Source: Candidatus Levyibacteriota bacterium (GTDB lineage Bacteria > Patescibacteriota > Microgenomatia > Levybacterales > UBA12049). From it: a stretch of 38,675 nt of DNA. The stretch covers positions 1 through 38,675 of the forward strand of contig JACQHJ010000003.1 of the NCBI GenBank assembly GCA_016199085.1. The letters run 5' to 3'. Under the pieces are notes generated by a model. The model did no database searches. It had not been told where the DNA came from and saw only the letters and a program-made list of their open reading frames with translations. Position numbers and translations under genes: made by a program. This document shows, piece after piece, positions 1-8,698 of this stretch (positions are counted from its first letter, which is position 1; each line of letters starts with the position of its first letter).

Positions 1-652
1 CCAAAATATATTTTTTAGAAAGGGCAAATATTTCTTTTCTAAAAATAAGAAGCAGGGTTATAACTAAAAGAGGCGTAAATACTTTCTCGCTTTGATAAAT
101 GTAAATCGAAAGACCGGCAAACACTGCAGACAAAATAAATAACCAGGGTTTCTTAATTGCTTTAACGAAGAAAAGTACAGTTAGGATATTAAACGAACCG
201 GCGACATTAGACTCAAATCCCACTCTTGAAAACTGAAGAGACCAAGGCGAAATTGCCATTAAAAAGGCTGAAACAAGGGAAATATAATCCCTGTATTTAT
301 GCTTTTCAAAAATCTCTCTTGTTAGGAAAAAGACTGCAATAACTGAGATGACGCCAAATACGGCTGAAGGAAATCTCACTGCGAAAACGCTTAAATCAAA
401 TAGAGAGATTGCCGGAATTATTAAATATGCATACAAAGCCGGCTTATAATCGTCAAAGGATCTAAGTACTACAGGAAGGAACTTACCGAATTCATCTTTT
501 CCCGTTTGCATTATCGAATATGCATCATAGCCTAAGGCAACTTCATCCCAGTCGGGAGACGGCGGAACATTTCCAAGCTGGTAGATTCTTAAAACCGCAG
601 CAATTACTATAATTACGCTTATTAATATTAAAAGTAATCTCTTATTAATCAT
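1..652 (-). CDS. GT39/ArnT-like membrane glycosyltransferase, partial (C-terminus beyond left edge)
   Basis: About 217 codons are visible, open to the window edge, so the protein is cut at its C-terminal side. The start ATG at 652 overlaps the stop of the upstream gene in an 8-base ATGATTAA junction, which implies translational coupling. After a first membrane helix comes WDEVALGYDAYS, the acidic Asp-Glu loop typical of GT39/PMT-like GT-C enzymes, then a KDEFGKFLP segment, SFDDYKPALY, and FAVRFPSAVFG before the next helices. All of these closely match the next gene, so the two look like tandem paralogs. By family, such enzymes move a sugar from a polyprenyl-phosphate donor to a lipid or protein acceptor on the outer face of the membrane. 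The substrate cannot be told from sequence. Confidence 0.85.
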   Translation of the reverse strand, partial: MINKRLLLILISVIIVIAAVLRIYQLGNVPPSPDWDEVALGYDAYSIMQTGKDEFGKFLPVVLRSFDDYKPALYAYLIIPAISLFDLSVFAVRFPSAVFGVISVIAVFFLTREIFEKHKYRDYISLVSAFLMAISPWSLQFSRVGFESNVAGSFNILTVLFFVKAIKKPWLFILSAVFAGLSIYIYQSEKVFTPLLVITLLLIFRKEIFALSKKYIL

Positions 653-2294
653 ATGTATAGGCAACTAACTCTGGTTTTCCATCTAACAAATAAAATGTTT
701 TGAGAACGTGAATGTTTTTTGGAAGATTATAGGGAGTATTGATATATAAAACCTTTTTGGTCTTGCTTAATTCATAGCTATATACTTTGGGGAAAAGATA
801 TTTCCCTACCCTTTCGACAGTTACAAAGCCAAAAGGATCTCTTTGAATTACGGAATTTTCCCTAAAATACTCAGGTGATATATTTTGGTACAAAAGATAA
901 TAAATATAGGGTCTGCCAAGAGTTTGGGTAACCTGAACATAATCATAATCATCCTCTACATTTTTAACAAAACTTATTGATTCTTTATATCCGTATTGCC
1001 ATTCTCCCGAAAAGTCAAATCTGTAATGCGTGAAATAGTTACGGGTAAAATAAATGCAGTTTAAAAACAAAAGTGAAAGAAGGAAGATAGTTACCTCTTT
1101 TTTTCTTTTTCTTACAAACTCCAAAAGTTCTATAAACCCATATGCCGTAATAATCTGAAACGTAGGCAGCGTTGTTTCGATTCTTAGTGCATGGGGCGTC
1201 TCTCTTGCAGTTGCTGCTGGAATTATGCCAATTAAAAGCCATAGAGGGATAAGCCAGAAATAACCCTCTTTTCTTTTTAAAAGTAAAAATATTCCGGATA
1301 CAAAGAAAACGATGTCAAATAAATACATCTGGCCAACTTCCTGAGTAGAAAACTTTGGATTTCCGTCACCTCTTATAAATAGAAACAGCGGAGAAAGATT
1401 ATCAAAATAATGCTTTACAAATTCAAGCGAATATAAAACTCTTCGGTTATGAATCACTTTTGACCAGAGCGCATTTTGATCATTTGCAATTTCCTGATTT
1501 GCTGTTTTGACAACTTCGGGATCTGTAAATATATTTACCTCTTTAAATCTAAGTCCTGCCTGAGGAGAAAGCAAAAAGCCGATAAGAGGCGCAAAAATCA
1601 AAAAACCAATGACTACCGCTATGATTGCCTCTTTTTTAATAACAAATAATTGTTTTCTAAAAATGACAGCAAGTATTATAACCAAAAGCGGCACGACGAT
1701 CCTTGCGGTGTTAAATGTGTACATTGAAAGCGCAAAGGAGACAGCCGAAATCACCAAATACCTCCTTTTATCTTCAACTGCTGCCAAAAATCCCCAAATT
1801 CCCAAAACTATAAAAAAAGAAGCTACATTTGCTTCAAAAGCAGCCCTTGATAAAAGGATGTGCCAGGGAGAAATTGCCAAAAACAGTGAAGATAAAAGAG
1901 CATAGTTTTCACTATTTTTAGACTTATAAAATATTCTTTTTACCAAAAAATACGTAGCCAAAACCGTCAAGACCCCAAAAAGCGCCGAAGGAAACCTAAT
2001 GGCAAACTCATTTAAGCCAAATATCTTTATAGGAATAATGTCTAAGTATGCATAGACAGGCGGCTTGAAATCTCCAAATGATTCCAAATACTGAATGGGA
2101 AGAAATTTTCCGAATTCATCCTTTCCGTCAATCCCCAAAGAGTAAGCATTATATCCCCAGGCTGCCTCATCCCAGGTTAGACTTGGAGGATTGGTACTAA
2201 GCTGATAAAACCTTAAAAAAACGGCAGAAAGAATAATCAGAGTAAGCGCTATGATCTTTCTATTAAATAACCTCATAAATCTTAACTGTGCCAT
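645..2294 (-). CDS. GT39/ArnT-like membrane glycosyltransferase
   Basis: This 549-residue polytopic protein has the GT-C layout: one N-terminal helix, an outer loop with WDEA (residues 41-44), then SFGDFKPPVY (about 72-81) and FAIRFPSALFG, many hydrophobic helices, and a C-terminal extracytoplasmic part of about 120 residues. The DE pair matches the catalytic or metal-binding acidic pair of PMT/ArnT enzymes. Donors in this family are usually polyprenyl-phosphate sugars. The start at 2294 overlaps the upstream gene by 32 bases. An in-frame ATG at 2276 gives an N-terminus closer in length to its paralogs and is an equally good start. It lies near the distal end of the leftward glycan operon. 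Confidence 0.88.
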   Translation of the reverse strand: MAQLRFMRLFNRKIIALTLIILSAVFLRFYQLSTNPPSLTWDEAAWGYNAYSLGIDGKDEFGKFLPIQYLESFGDFKPPVYAYLDIIPIKIFGLNEFAIRFPSALFGVLTVLATYFLVKRIFYKSKNSENYALLSSLFLAISPWHILLSRAAFEANVASFFIVLGIWGFLAAVEDKRRYLVISAVSFALSMYTFNTARIVVPLLVIILAVIFRKQLFVIKKEAIIAVVIGFLIFAPLIGFLLSPQAGLRFKEVNIFTDPEVVKTANQEIANDQNALWSKVIHNRRVLYSLEFVKHYFDNLSPLFLFIRGDGNPKFSTQEVGQMYLFDIVFFVSGIFLLLKRKEGYFWLIPLWLLIGIIPAATARETPHALRIETTLPTFQIITAYGFIELLEFVRKRKKEVTIFLLSLLFLNCIYFTRNYFTHYRFDFSGEWQYGYKESISFVKNVEDDYDYVQVTQTLGRPYIYYLLYQNISPEYFRENSVIQRDPFGFVTVERVGKYLFPKVYSYELSKTKKVLYINTPYNLPKNIHVLKTFYLLDGKPELVAYTYD

Positions 2295-4221
2295 GATTAT
2301 ATATTCTTTTCAAATTTTGCACTTTATCTAAATTTTGGGCATTATCAGACGTATAAATATATTTTATATTATTTTTCCTTATAGTGCTTATAACATAGTT
2401 TTCTATCTTATTTGACAGACTAGCTGACGGTGTTGCATAGACGTATGTAGAGAATTGATAAATTATATCTAGTCTTTTTTTAAGTTCTTTTTCTGGAAAA
2501 CCAATTGGACTGTTTGTTAGAAAGGTACTTTTGTTAGCAAGAGCTGGTAAATCAATATCCATACCGTTTGTAAAATTATTAAAAATTGCACTTGTAGTAG
2601 AAATCATTGCTTTTGCAGGAATTTCCATGACTACAAAGCTGTAGTCTCCAATCCCTCTTAAATATTTGTAGGAGTAATATCTCGAGCCCGAAATAACATC
2701 AAATTGTTTAAAAATAATTCTATAATAATCATCAACTAACGTAGGAATGGTTAAAAGAGTAATAATTATAATTATAAAATATACTAATTTTTTAGATTTT
2801 AATTGTAAAAGCCTCATAAAACCAATTGATGAAATTATTGCTACAAAGAAGAGGAAATAGTTAAACATTTGCACTATCTCATAGGGCTTTATTGATTGCA
2901 TAAACAAAAGCGGTACAAAAAAAGAAAAAAGAGTCGCCAGTATAATTAGAATCCCGAATTCAGAAAATAAAACCTTTCTGTGCTTTGAGAAAGGAACCAA
3001 AGCCAGTCCCAAAAGTCTGGTTCCAAGATTTCCTATAAAATAAATGGCAAAAATAAATGTTTCAAAAATGAAAAGTTTAGTAAACTCAAAGTCTTTCATA
3101 TACTTTTCAAACCTGTGTTGGTAAATTAAACCTGGAAAATTACTTCTTACAACGTCATGCGGAGCCCAAAGAGGAGCAAACATCAAAAAACCGGATTTTC
3201 CTACAAAACTCCAATACGTTATATAAAAAATAAGGGAAGTTAAAAAAACAGGAATAATAAAACTAAAATCTTTTTTGATACTTCTCGTAATGGCAAAAAG
3301 AAATAAGATAAAAAACAAAATCATTCCCGAATATACCTTAAACATTGCGGCTATTCCAAAAAAAAGCGGTAAGAGAAAAAGCATTTTCTTATCCCGTGTT
3401 TGAAGGTAATACAAAACAGAGAACAAACCAAATATCAAAATGACTAAAGACATAGCAAATGGAGGGTTTATTAAAGACAGGTCGGGCTGTAAAATACCGA
3501 AAGCACTGTTTAGACTAAGACTACTTTCTCCAAAGAATAATAAAACGAAAGCAAAACTTCCTCCAAATAATGACAACATCACCGAAGCAATTGATATTAA
3601 ATTATTCTTTGTCCATCTCTTAACCAAAATAAAGGTTCCAAAAACCCAGAGAAACGAAGTCAGAAAGGAAAAATACTGGAAATAGGAAAAGGGAAGACCA
3701 ATTGGAAAAATTTGCATAACTTTTGCGATTAGATAATCAGCAAAAAAATGATAAGGATTCATTGCAACACCCGCCATATTAGGATGATTTGGGGGAAAAT
3801 TGGCAACGAGCTCGTTTATAAGAGAAAAATGCCAGGGGGCGTCGATAATTAACCTAATGGAGCTCCCGTTGTCAAAACGTGTAATCATAGGGAGGGTGAA
3901 AACAATAGATAAAGTTAAGAGCAGGAGTACGTTTTTATTTATTTTAAAATCCACTTTAATTTTTTTAAAATCGAGGTTTTTAAGAGAATAAATATTTATA
4001 AGAATAAACAAAGGAATTACAAGATAAAATATTTTTAGTAGGTCAAAGACAAATGCCAAAAGGACAAAAAACACCATGCCCAAGCCAGATGAAAATACAT
4101 GAAACTCCAGGTTTTCTAAATTTAGGTGAAGCTTTTTGCTGATAATATTTCCGGGAAGATAAAAGCAGAAAAAGAATGATATAACGGATAGGAAAAAATT
4201 GAAAAGTAATTCTACTATCAT
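2263..4221 (-). CDS. Large polytopic membrane protein, probable GT-C-type transferase of unknown family
   Basis: This is a 652-residue, very hydrophobic protein with roughly a dozen helices and a C-terminal soluble tail of about 130 residues. I do not recognise a named family. An outer loop after the first helices carries DNGSSIRLIIDAPWHFSLI and then NPYHFFADYLIAK. Acidic and aromatic residues in this position recall the GT-C first loop, and the genomic setting (GT39 downstream, methyltransferase and GT2 upstream) supports a glycosyltransferase or polymerase-like role. The start at 4221 forms an ATGA overlap with the methyltransferase stop. Because no Wzy is otherwise seen in the cluster, a Wzy- or ligase-like job is possible but unproven. 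Confidence 0.75.
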   Translation of the reverse strand: MIVELLFNFFLSVISFFFCFYLPGNIISKKLHLNLENLEFHVFSSGLGMVFFVLLAFVFDLLKIFYLVIPLFILINIYSLKNLDFKKIKVDFKINKNVLLLLTLSIVFTLPMITRFDNGSSIRLIIDAPWHFSLINELVANFPPNHPNMAGVAMNPYHFFADYLIAKVMQIFPIGLPFSYFQYFSFLTSFLWVFGTFILVKRWTKNNLISIASVMLSLFGGSFAFVLLFFGESSLSLNSAFGILQPDLSLINPPFAMSLVILIFGLFSVLYYLQTRDKKMLFLLPLFFGIAAMFKVYSGMILFFILFLFAITRSIKKDFSFIIPVFLTSLIFYITYWSFVGKSGFLMFAPLWAPHDVVRSNFPGLIYQHRFEKYMKDFEFTKLFIFETFIFAIYFIGNLGTRLLGLALVPFSKHRKVLFSEFGILIILATLFSFFVPLLFMQSIKPYEIVQMFNYFLFFVAIISSIGFMRLLQLKSKKLVYFIIIIITLLTIPTLVDDYYRIIFKQFDVISGSRYYSYKYLRGIGDYSFVVMEIPAKAMISTTSAIFNNFTNGMDIDLPALANKSTFLTNSPIGFPEKELKKRLDIIYQFSTYVYATPSASLSNKIENYVISTIRKNNIKYIYTSDNAQNLDKVQNLKRIYNHGTVKIYEVI

Positions 4222-4805
4222 TTTACAATCTTAAACCACATATTGAAACCCAATTCGAAAAATCCACTTCTTACATTTTTAAAACCTTTCTTTGTAAAAA
4301 TCTTTTCTATTGAATCTTTTTTGAGACTATGCTTGTGATCATGTATCTCAACTTTACTTATTAAACCTGTTAAAGCCATCGCGTGAAGAAGCTTATCTGC
4401 CCAGGGAGCAGGTGTTGTAATAATCAGTTCTCCTCTGTCTTTTAAGACTCTTTTAATTTCAGAAAGTACAAAATCTAATTTTTCCGTCTCAATGTGCTCA
4501 AAAACAGCAAGCATAGTAACAGTGTCAAAAAAACTATTTGAAAAAGGAAGTTTTTGCCTTGTGATATCCAGTTTTTGTAAATTGATATCCGAAATTTTGG
4601 AGTCAAAAAGGGCGGGATCTATACCGTATTTTTCATTAAAGTCCGTTGAGGTTAAAAAATAAGGATAAAATCCACAACCAATATCTAAGATTCTTCCTTT
4701 TCTATAATCTTTATTTATTAGGCTGTTTGCTCTTTTTGTCCTTTGTCTTGAGAGAAATCCTTCAAGCAAACCAGAACCTCTGGTGAAGATTTGTGAATTT
4801 TGCAT
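4218..4805 (-). CDS. Class I SAM-dependent methyltransferase (Methyltransf_11-like)
   Basis: This is a 195-residue soluble protein. Motif I is ILDIGCGFYP (residues 39-48), followed by an acidic strand end at GIDPALF, the LDITRQKLPF segment and the DTVTMLAVFEHIE post-motif typical of Methyltransf_11 proteins. The C-terminal part (VLKDRGELIITTPAP) completes the Rossmann core. By family it transfers a methyl group from S-adenosylmethionine. In this operon the likely target is a sugar or glycolipid intermediate, for example to cap or decorate a glycan. It lies 3 bases after the upstream GT2 stop and overlaps the next gene by ATGA. Confidence 0.85.
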   Translation of the reverse strand: MQNSQIFTRGSGLLEGFLSRQRTKRANSLINKDYRKGRILDIGCGFYPYFLTSTDFNEKYGIDPALFDSKISDINLQKLDITRQKLPFSNSFFDTVTMLAVFEHIETEKLDFVLSEIKRVLKDRGELIITTPAPWADKLLHAMALTGLISKVEIHDHKHSLKKDSIEKIFTKKGFKNVRSGFFELGFNMWFKIVK

Positions 4806-4808
4806 AAA

Positions 4809-5519
4809 TCAGTCAGTAAACCTATATTTAAAAAGATACCAAAACGCCTTGGTTCCGTCTCTGATGGTGTTTAGTTTCTTTCCCTCATCATAGCCTCTTG
4901 GATTAACCTTTATGGGAACTTCCAAAAGTTTATATTTCTTTTTAAGAAGTTTTGACGTTATTTCAGGTTCAAGCTCAAAACCCCTGGCATTTAGCTTTAC
5001 GTTGTCCAGAGCTTTTTTGGGAAAGAGTTTATAACACGTTTCCATATCGGTTACCCATTGACCATATAAAACACTTGTTACAAGACTTAGGAATCTGTTT
5101 CCAAGATAGTGAATTAAAAATTGTAAGGTTCTTTCTTCGCCTTTAAAGTTAGGCATTCTTTTTATTCTTGTCCCATAAACAACATCTGCTCTGTTTTCCA
5201 GTATAGGTTTTAATAAGTCTTTTATAAACTTAGGGTCATACTCTAGGTCAGCATCTTGAATAATAATATAGTCTCCGGTTGCTTTTTTAATCCCTGTTTT
5301 GACAGCAGCGCCTTTTCCTTGATTTTTTTCATGCAGAATAATATCAATGCCTGATGATTTGAACTTCTTCAGTTTTTCTCTTGTTTTGTCCGTGGATCCG
5401 TCGTCAACAACTATTATCTCTTTTTTTACAGATGGTATTGGCTCATCGATAACTCTTTTTAATATTTCTGAAACCGTTTTTCCTTCATTAAAAACTGGAA
5501 TAATTATAGATAATTTCAT
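4809..5519 (-). CDS. GT2 glycosyltransferase, polyprenyl-phosphate mannose/glucose synthase-like (DPM1 type)
   Basis: The 236-residue protein starts with the GT-A fold signature SIIIPVFNEG and VVDDGSTD (37-44). It carries the metal/nucleotide motif QDADLEYDP (88-96), TDMETCYKLF, RGFELEPEIT and a C-terminal EVPIKVNPRGYDEGKK, all characteristic of DPM1/DPMS-type enzymes. No C-terminal transmembrane domain is present, so it is the soluble or peripheral form. By family it transfers a hexose from a nucleotide sugar to polyprenyl phosphate on the cytoplasmic face, supplying the GT-C enzymes of the cluster. The upstream stop and this start share a base (TAATG). Confidence 0.88.
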   Translation of the reverse strand: MKLSIIIPVFNEGKTVSEILKRVIDEPIPSVKKEIIVVDDGSTDKTREKLKKFKSSGIDIILHEKNQGKGAAVKTGIKKATGDYIIIQDADLEYDPKFIKDLLKPILENRADVVYGTRIKRMPNFKGEERTLQFLIHYLGNRFLSLVTSVLYGQWVTDMETCYKLFPKKALDNVKLNARGFELEPEITSKLLKKKYKLLEVPIKVNPRGYDEGKKLNTIRDGTKAFWYLFKYRFTD

Positions 5520-6436
5520 TAGGAAAATTGTTGCGTTATTTCTTTGTCAGATTTTACAAATAACTTTTTATTATTATATCTTACCGTTAAGCTTTTAGGT
5601 AGAATAATTAAAGCTTTAAAAAAGCCTAAATAGAAAGCTCCATCAAGGCCAATAATTGCTTTTAGCATGTGGTATGGCAGAAACAAAATGTGTTTTATCA
5701 AAAGATCAAAATCTGTTAAATTTGTCCAAACAAAAGTAAACTGATTTCTGTAAGCGATTACTTTTACGTCAAATGGCGAGAATTTCTTTTTTATCACCCC
5801 TTTTTCGTGCTCATGAAAAACAATACTTTTGGGTTCAAACAACACTTTAAAACCTGATTTCAATGCCCTATATGAGAGGTCAATATCTTCCCAGTAAAAT
5901 GGGTCAAAAAGCCTGTTTAATCCTCCAAGTTTTACCCAAATAGACTTTCTAAACATTCCGCTTCCTCCGCTTACCCAAAGGGTATCAGTTCTATCAACCT
6001 CTCCCCTACTATGCACCAAAAATCCTCTTTGCCAAGACCCAATTCCCCGTCCTCTTAAAACAATCTTTTCTTTCTCAATGCTTTTATCCATACACCCTAC
6101 TGCAAAAACTTTTTCGTCCTCAAAACAATCGACTAATGGTCCCAGGAAACCTTTCTCGGGATAAACATCAGTGTTTAGCAAAAGGATTAACTGTCCACTT
6201 GCTTCTTCTACTCCCCTATCAACAGTTGAAGAAAATCCCAAGTTTTTAGGATTTAAAAAAAGCTTAATCTTGGGAAATTTTTTAATAACCTCAATGGAAT
6301 TATCTTCCGATCCGTCATCCACGATGATAATTTCATATTCCTTTCCAAAATCTTCAAGCTCTTTTAGGATTTTGGGTAAATTCTTACCTAAAATCTGTGC
6401 ACCGTTATAATTTGGGATAACTACGCTTAAATTCAT
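5519..6436 (-). CDS. GT2 glycosyltransferase, rhamnosyltransferase-like
   Basis: The 305-residue protein has an N-terminal GT-A domain: SVVIPNYNGAQ, IIVDDGSEDNS (37-47), LLNTDVYPEKGF as the DxD-like site, then SGGSGMFRKSIW and WEDIDLSYRALKSG, the acidic helix that in this subfamily contains the catalytic base. About 60 C-terminal residues after the core include a hydrophobic stretch that may sit on the membrane. The order and motifs match bacterial dTDP-rhamnose-type and related GT2 enzymes that extend a lipid-linked chain in the cytoplasm. The exact sugar is not predictable. It lies 3 bases after the YfhO-like gene and is coupled to the next gene through TAATG. Confidence 0.86.
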   Translation of the reverse strand: MNLSVVIPNYNGAQILGKNLPKILKELEDFGKEYEIIIVDDGSEDNSIEVIKKFPKIKLFLNPKNLGFSSTVDRGVEEASGQLILLLNTDVYPEKGFLGPLVDCFEDEKVFAVGCMDKSIEKEKIVLRGRGIGSWQRGFLVHSRGEVDRTDTLWVSGGSGMFRKSIWVKLGGLNRLFDPFYWEDIDLSYRALKSGFKVLFEPKSIVFHEHEKGVIKKKFSPFDVKVIAYRNQFTFVWTNLTDFDLLIKHILFLPYHMLKAIIGLDGAFYLGFFKALIILPKSLTVRYNNKKLFVKSDKEITQQFS

Positions 6437-6439
6437 TGA

Positions 6440-8698
6440 TTAATAAAGGGTATTGTAGAAAACCACGGTGTGATTTCCATTAGGTACAATTATGCCCCTA
6501 AAGTTGTAATCGGTCAAGTAAATTTCTGTTTTTTTACCGTCAATTTTGGCATGCCAGGTAGGGTAAAAACTGTCGGTAAGCACCAGGAATCCTTCATCTT
6601 CATTTTGTGTCTTTATAACTATTTCATTTTCACTGTAATTTTCTAAGCTTACTTTCCCAACGCTCCATTTCCTGGAAAGATTTTCATTTAGGCTGTCTTC
6701 CAAAACGGCACGCTTATCCAATGGAATATCTTCATATAATAACTCCATTGCTTCTTGTTTATTTGAAGCCTTTATCGTCTCTCCTACAAAAAATACTCTT
6801 GCAAAAGAACGCATATTTTCGTAAACCAAAGTTGTTCCTTCTTGAAACGCTTTTACGAATCCATCTTCTTCTATCTCTTTAAAGCTTAAGATATATTTCA
6901 CACCCAAAAGGTCAACTAGAGGTGAATTATAGTTTTGGGGAGTAACTATTCTGTTAAATCCAAAAGGTTGAGAGATATCCGGCTTATCCCTTCCCAACGC
7001 TGCAATAAATTCTCCATATCTTTGTAGATATAAGGGGTCGTAGCCGTCGACGCTTTGAATCTTATAAATTAGAGAAAAATTAGGAGGCAATATTCTTGCA
7101 TCCGTTTCCATTATTCTGTAATTATCAATATTTTCCAAAAGGAAATTTATTGTCGCGGTTTTTGGATACAGAAATTGCTGATTAGTAAAGGGCAGAAACT
7201 TCCAGCCAAATCTAAAAAGATCAAAAACCAAAAGCGCAATTATTAAGTAAGGGAAATATTCAATTATTTTTTTATTAAGCTTAAGTTTATCTCTTAGTAA
7301 ATAAGTTATCAAAAGTCCTGCCGATATGACAAAAAGGGTGCTTGGGAAAATTAGGTTTCTTTTTATAACCGAAAGGTTTTCGGCTGAGATAAAATTAAAC
7401 CCACCCGTTACAACAAATAGCCAAAGTCCTCCAAAGATAAAAGCAAAAAAAGAAAGTACTAAGAAAATTTTTTTAAACCCTTTCTCTTTTAAGAATAGAT
7501 CCAGACCAAAAGCGGCCAAAACACTCAAGCTAAAATCAATGATAAAAATAAGCCTCGTTGGTTGTGACGTCGACAGAAACGGAAGTGACAATTTGTAAGG
7601 AAGCTTAGAAATAATGTTTGGGAAAGCAAATATAAAAGCTATTATTAAAAGAATTGTAAAAAATGCAACTTCCCTGTCTCTTTTGAAAACAATTGCAAAT
7701 AAGGCAAGGATTAAGCTTATGACTCCAATATAGCCAATGAATTCTCCGTAATTGAATACGCCAAAATAGTTAAGAGTTGCGGGATTTCCGAAAAAGTCGG
7801 GAACTAAAAATTGGACAATGTTTTGTAAGGGGATAAACCAACCATCTATCATCCAGTTTGCCTGATCGGCTTCTCTGGCTGATAGAAAAATAAATTGTAA
7901 CGAAGGTATCCACTGTATTGCACTTATTATTACAAAAATTGTCCAAAGGACTACAAACCAAATAAGCTTTTTTAAATTCTTGTTCTTTTCAAAAAATCTA
8001 AAGATTAAATATAAAATGCTTGTTACAAAAAGATACATAAATATCTGTATGTGGCCAGCGAAAAAAGAAGCTAGGAGACTAAATATAAAAACTATAGACC
8101 ATTTTAATTTTAAACTTCCAGCTGTATTTATTTTATCTATTGCCAAAAGTATTAATGGAAGCCAAAGCGCGGTTGTCAGTATGTTTCCCCACTCCAACCA
8201 GGCAACAGAGAAACCACAAAAGGCAAAAGAAAACGCACCCAAAATAGAAGCTTTTCTATTTAGCCTAAGGTTATCTAAATACAGAAATGTAAATATTGCT
8301 ATTAAAAGAGGCTGAAGAAAAATCGTAAGGCTCCAGGCAAACGAAAAAGGCAACAGAAAAAAGAGTACATTAAATAATGAAAATGATCCCGACTGGAAAT
8401 TGGCAAGATGAGGAGTGCCGGAAAAATTGTATGGATTCCATAAGGGAAGCTGTAAATTCTTCTCAAGGCTAATAACCAACTCTTTCCAGGGATATTGCTG
8501 TCTTACCGGATCCGTTATTAAAGAGTTTTTAAAAGGCATTCCTCTTGAATAGTCTTTTGCATAAAAATCTCTATATGGATGGTATAAACCGACTATCGTG
8601 TCAGACGGTATGGGAAAATTTCCTTTAACTGCCAGATCTTTGAAAAATAGAGAAACAATAATAAAGACAAAAAACAAAATAATAAATTTTAATTTCAT
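6440..8698 (-). CDS. YfhO-family membrane glycosyltransferase-like protein lacking the last helix
   Basis: This is a 752-residue polytopic protein. The first outer loop carries DPVRQQYPWK (63-72), then LPLWNPYNFSGTPHLANFQS, the signature of YfhO-like GT-C proteins. About ten further helices follow, then an extracytoplasmic domain that ends with DSFYPTWHAKIDGK and PNGNHTVVFYN. The gene stops just after this beta-rich module, whereas its two paralogs here continue into a terminal transmembrane helix. By family YfhO is linked to glycosylation of cell-wall polymers and lipids (known from Firmicutes). Acceptor and donor here are unknown. Start and upstream stop overlap by one base (TAATG at 8698). 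Confidence 0.87.
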   Translation of the reverse strand: MKLKFIILFFVFIIVSLFFKDLAVKGNFPIPSDTIVGLYHPYRDFYAKDYSRGMPFKNSLITDPVRQQYPWKELVISLEKNLQLPLWNPYNFSGTPHLANFQSGSFSLFNVLFFLLPFSFAWSLTIFLQPLLIAIFTFLYLDNLRLNRKASILGAFSFAFCGFSVAWLEWGNILTTALWLPLILLAIDKINTAGSLKLKWSIVFIFSLLASFFAGHIQIFMYLFVTSILYLIFRFFEKNKNLKKLIWFVVLWTIFVIISAIQWIPSLQFIFLSAREADQANWMIDGWFIPLQNIVQFLVPDFFGNPATLNYFGVFNYGEFIGYIGVISLILALFAIVFKRDREVAFFTILLIIAFIFAFPNIISKLPYKLSLPFLSTSQPTRLIFIIDFSLSVLAAFGLDLFLKEKGFKKIFLVLSFFAFIFGGLWLFVVTGGFNFISAENLSVIKRNLIFPSTLFVISAGLLITYLLRDKLKLNKKIIEYFPYLIIALLVFDLFRFGWKFLPFTNQQFLYPKTATINFLLENIDNYRIMETDARILPPNFSLIYKIQSVDGYDPLYLQRYGEFIAALGRDKPDISQPFGFNRIVTPQNYNSPLVDLLGVKYILSFKEIEEDGFVKAFQEGTTLVYENMRSFARVFFVGETIKASNKQEAMELLYEDIPLDKRAVLEDSLNENLSRKWSVGKVSLENYSENEIVIKTQNEDEGFLVLTDSFYPTWHAKIDGKKTEIYLTDYNFRGIIVPNGNHTVVFYNTLY

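Noticed and set aside
7980-8315. Open frames on the opposite strand of the long membrane genes (for example here and at 13346-13699)
   Set aside because: They lie fully inside well-supported genes, show composition expected for antisense frames of hydrophobic proteins and have no promoter or family features.
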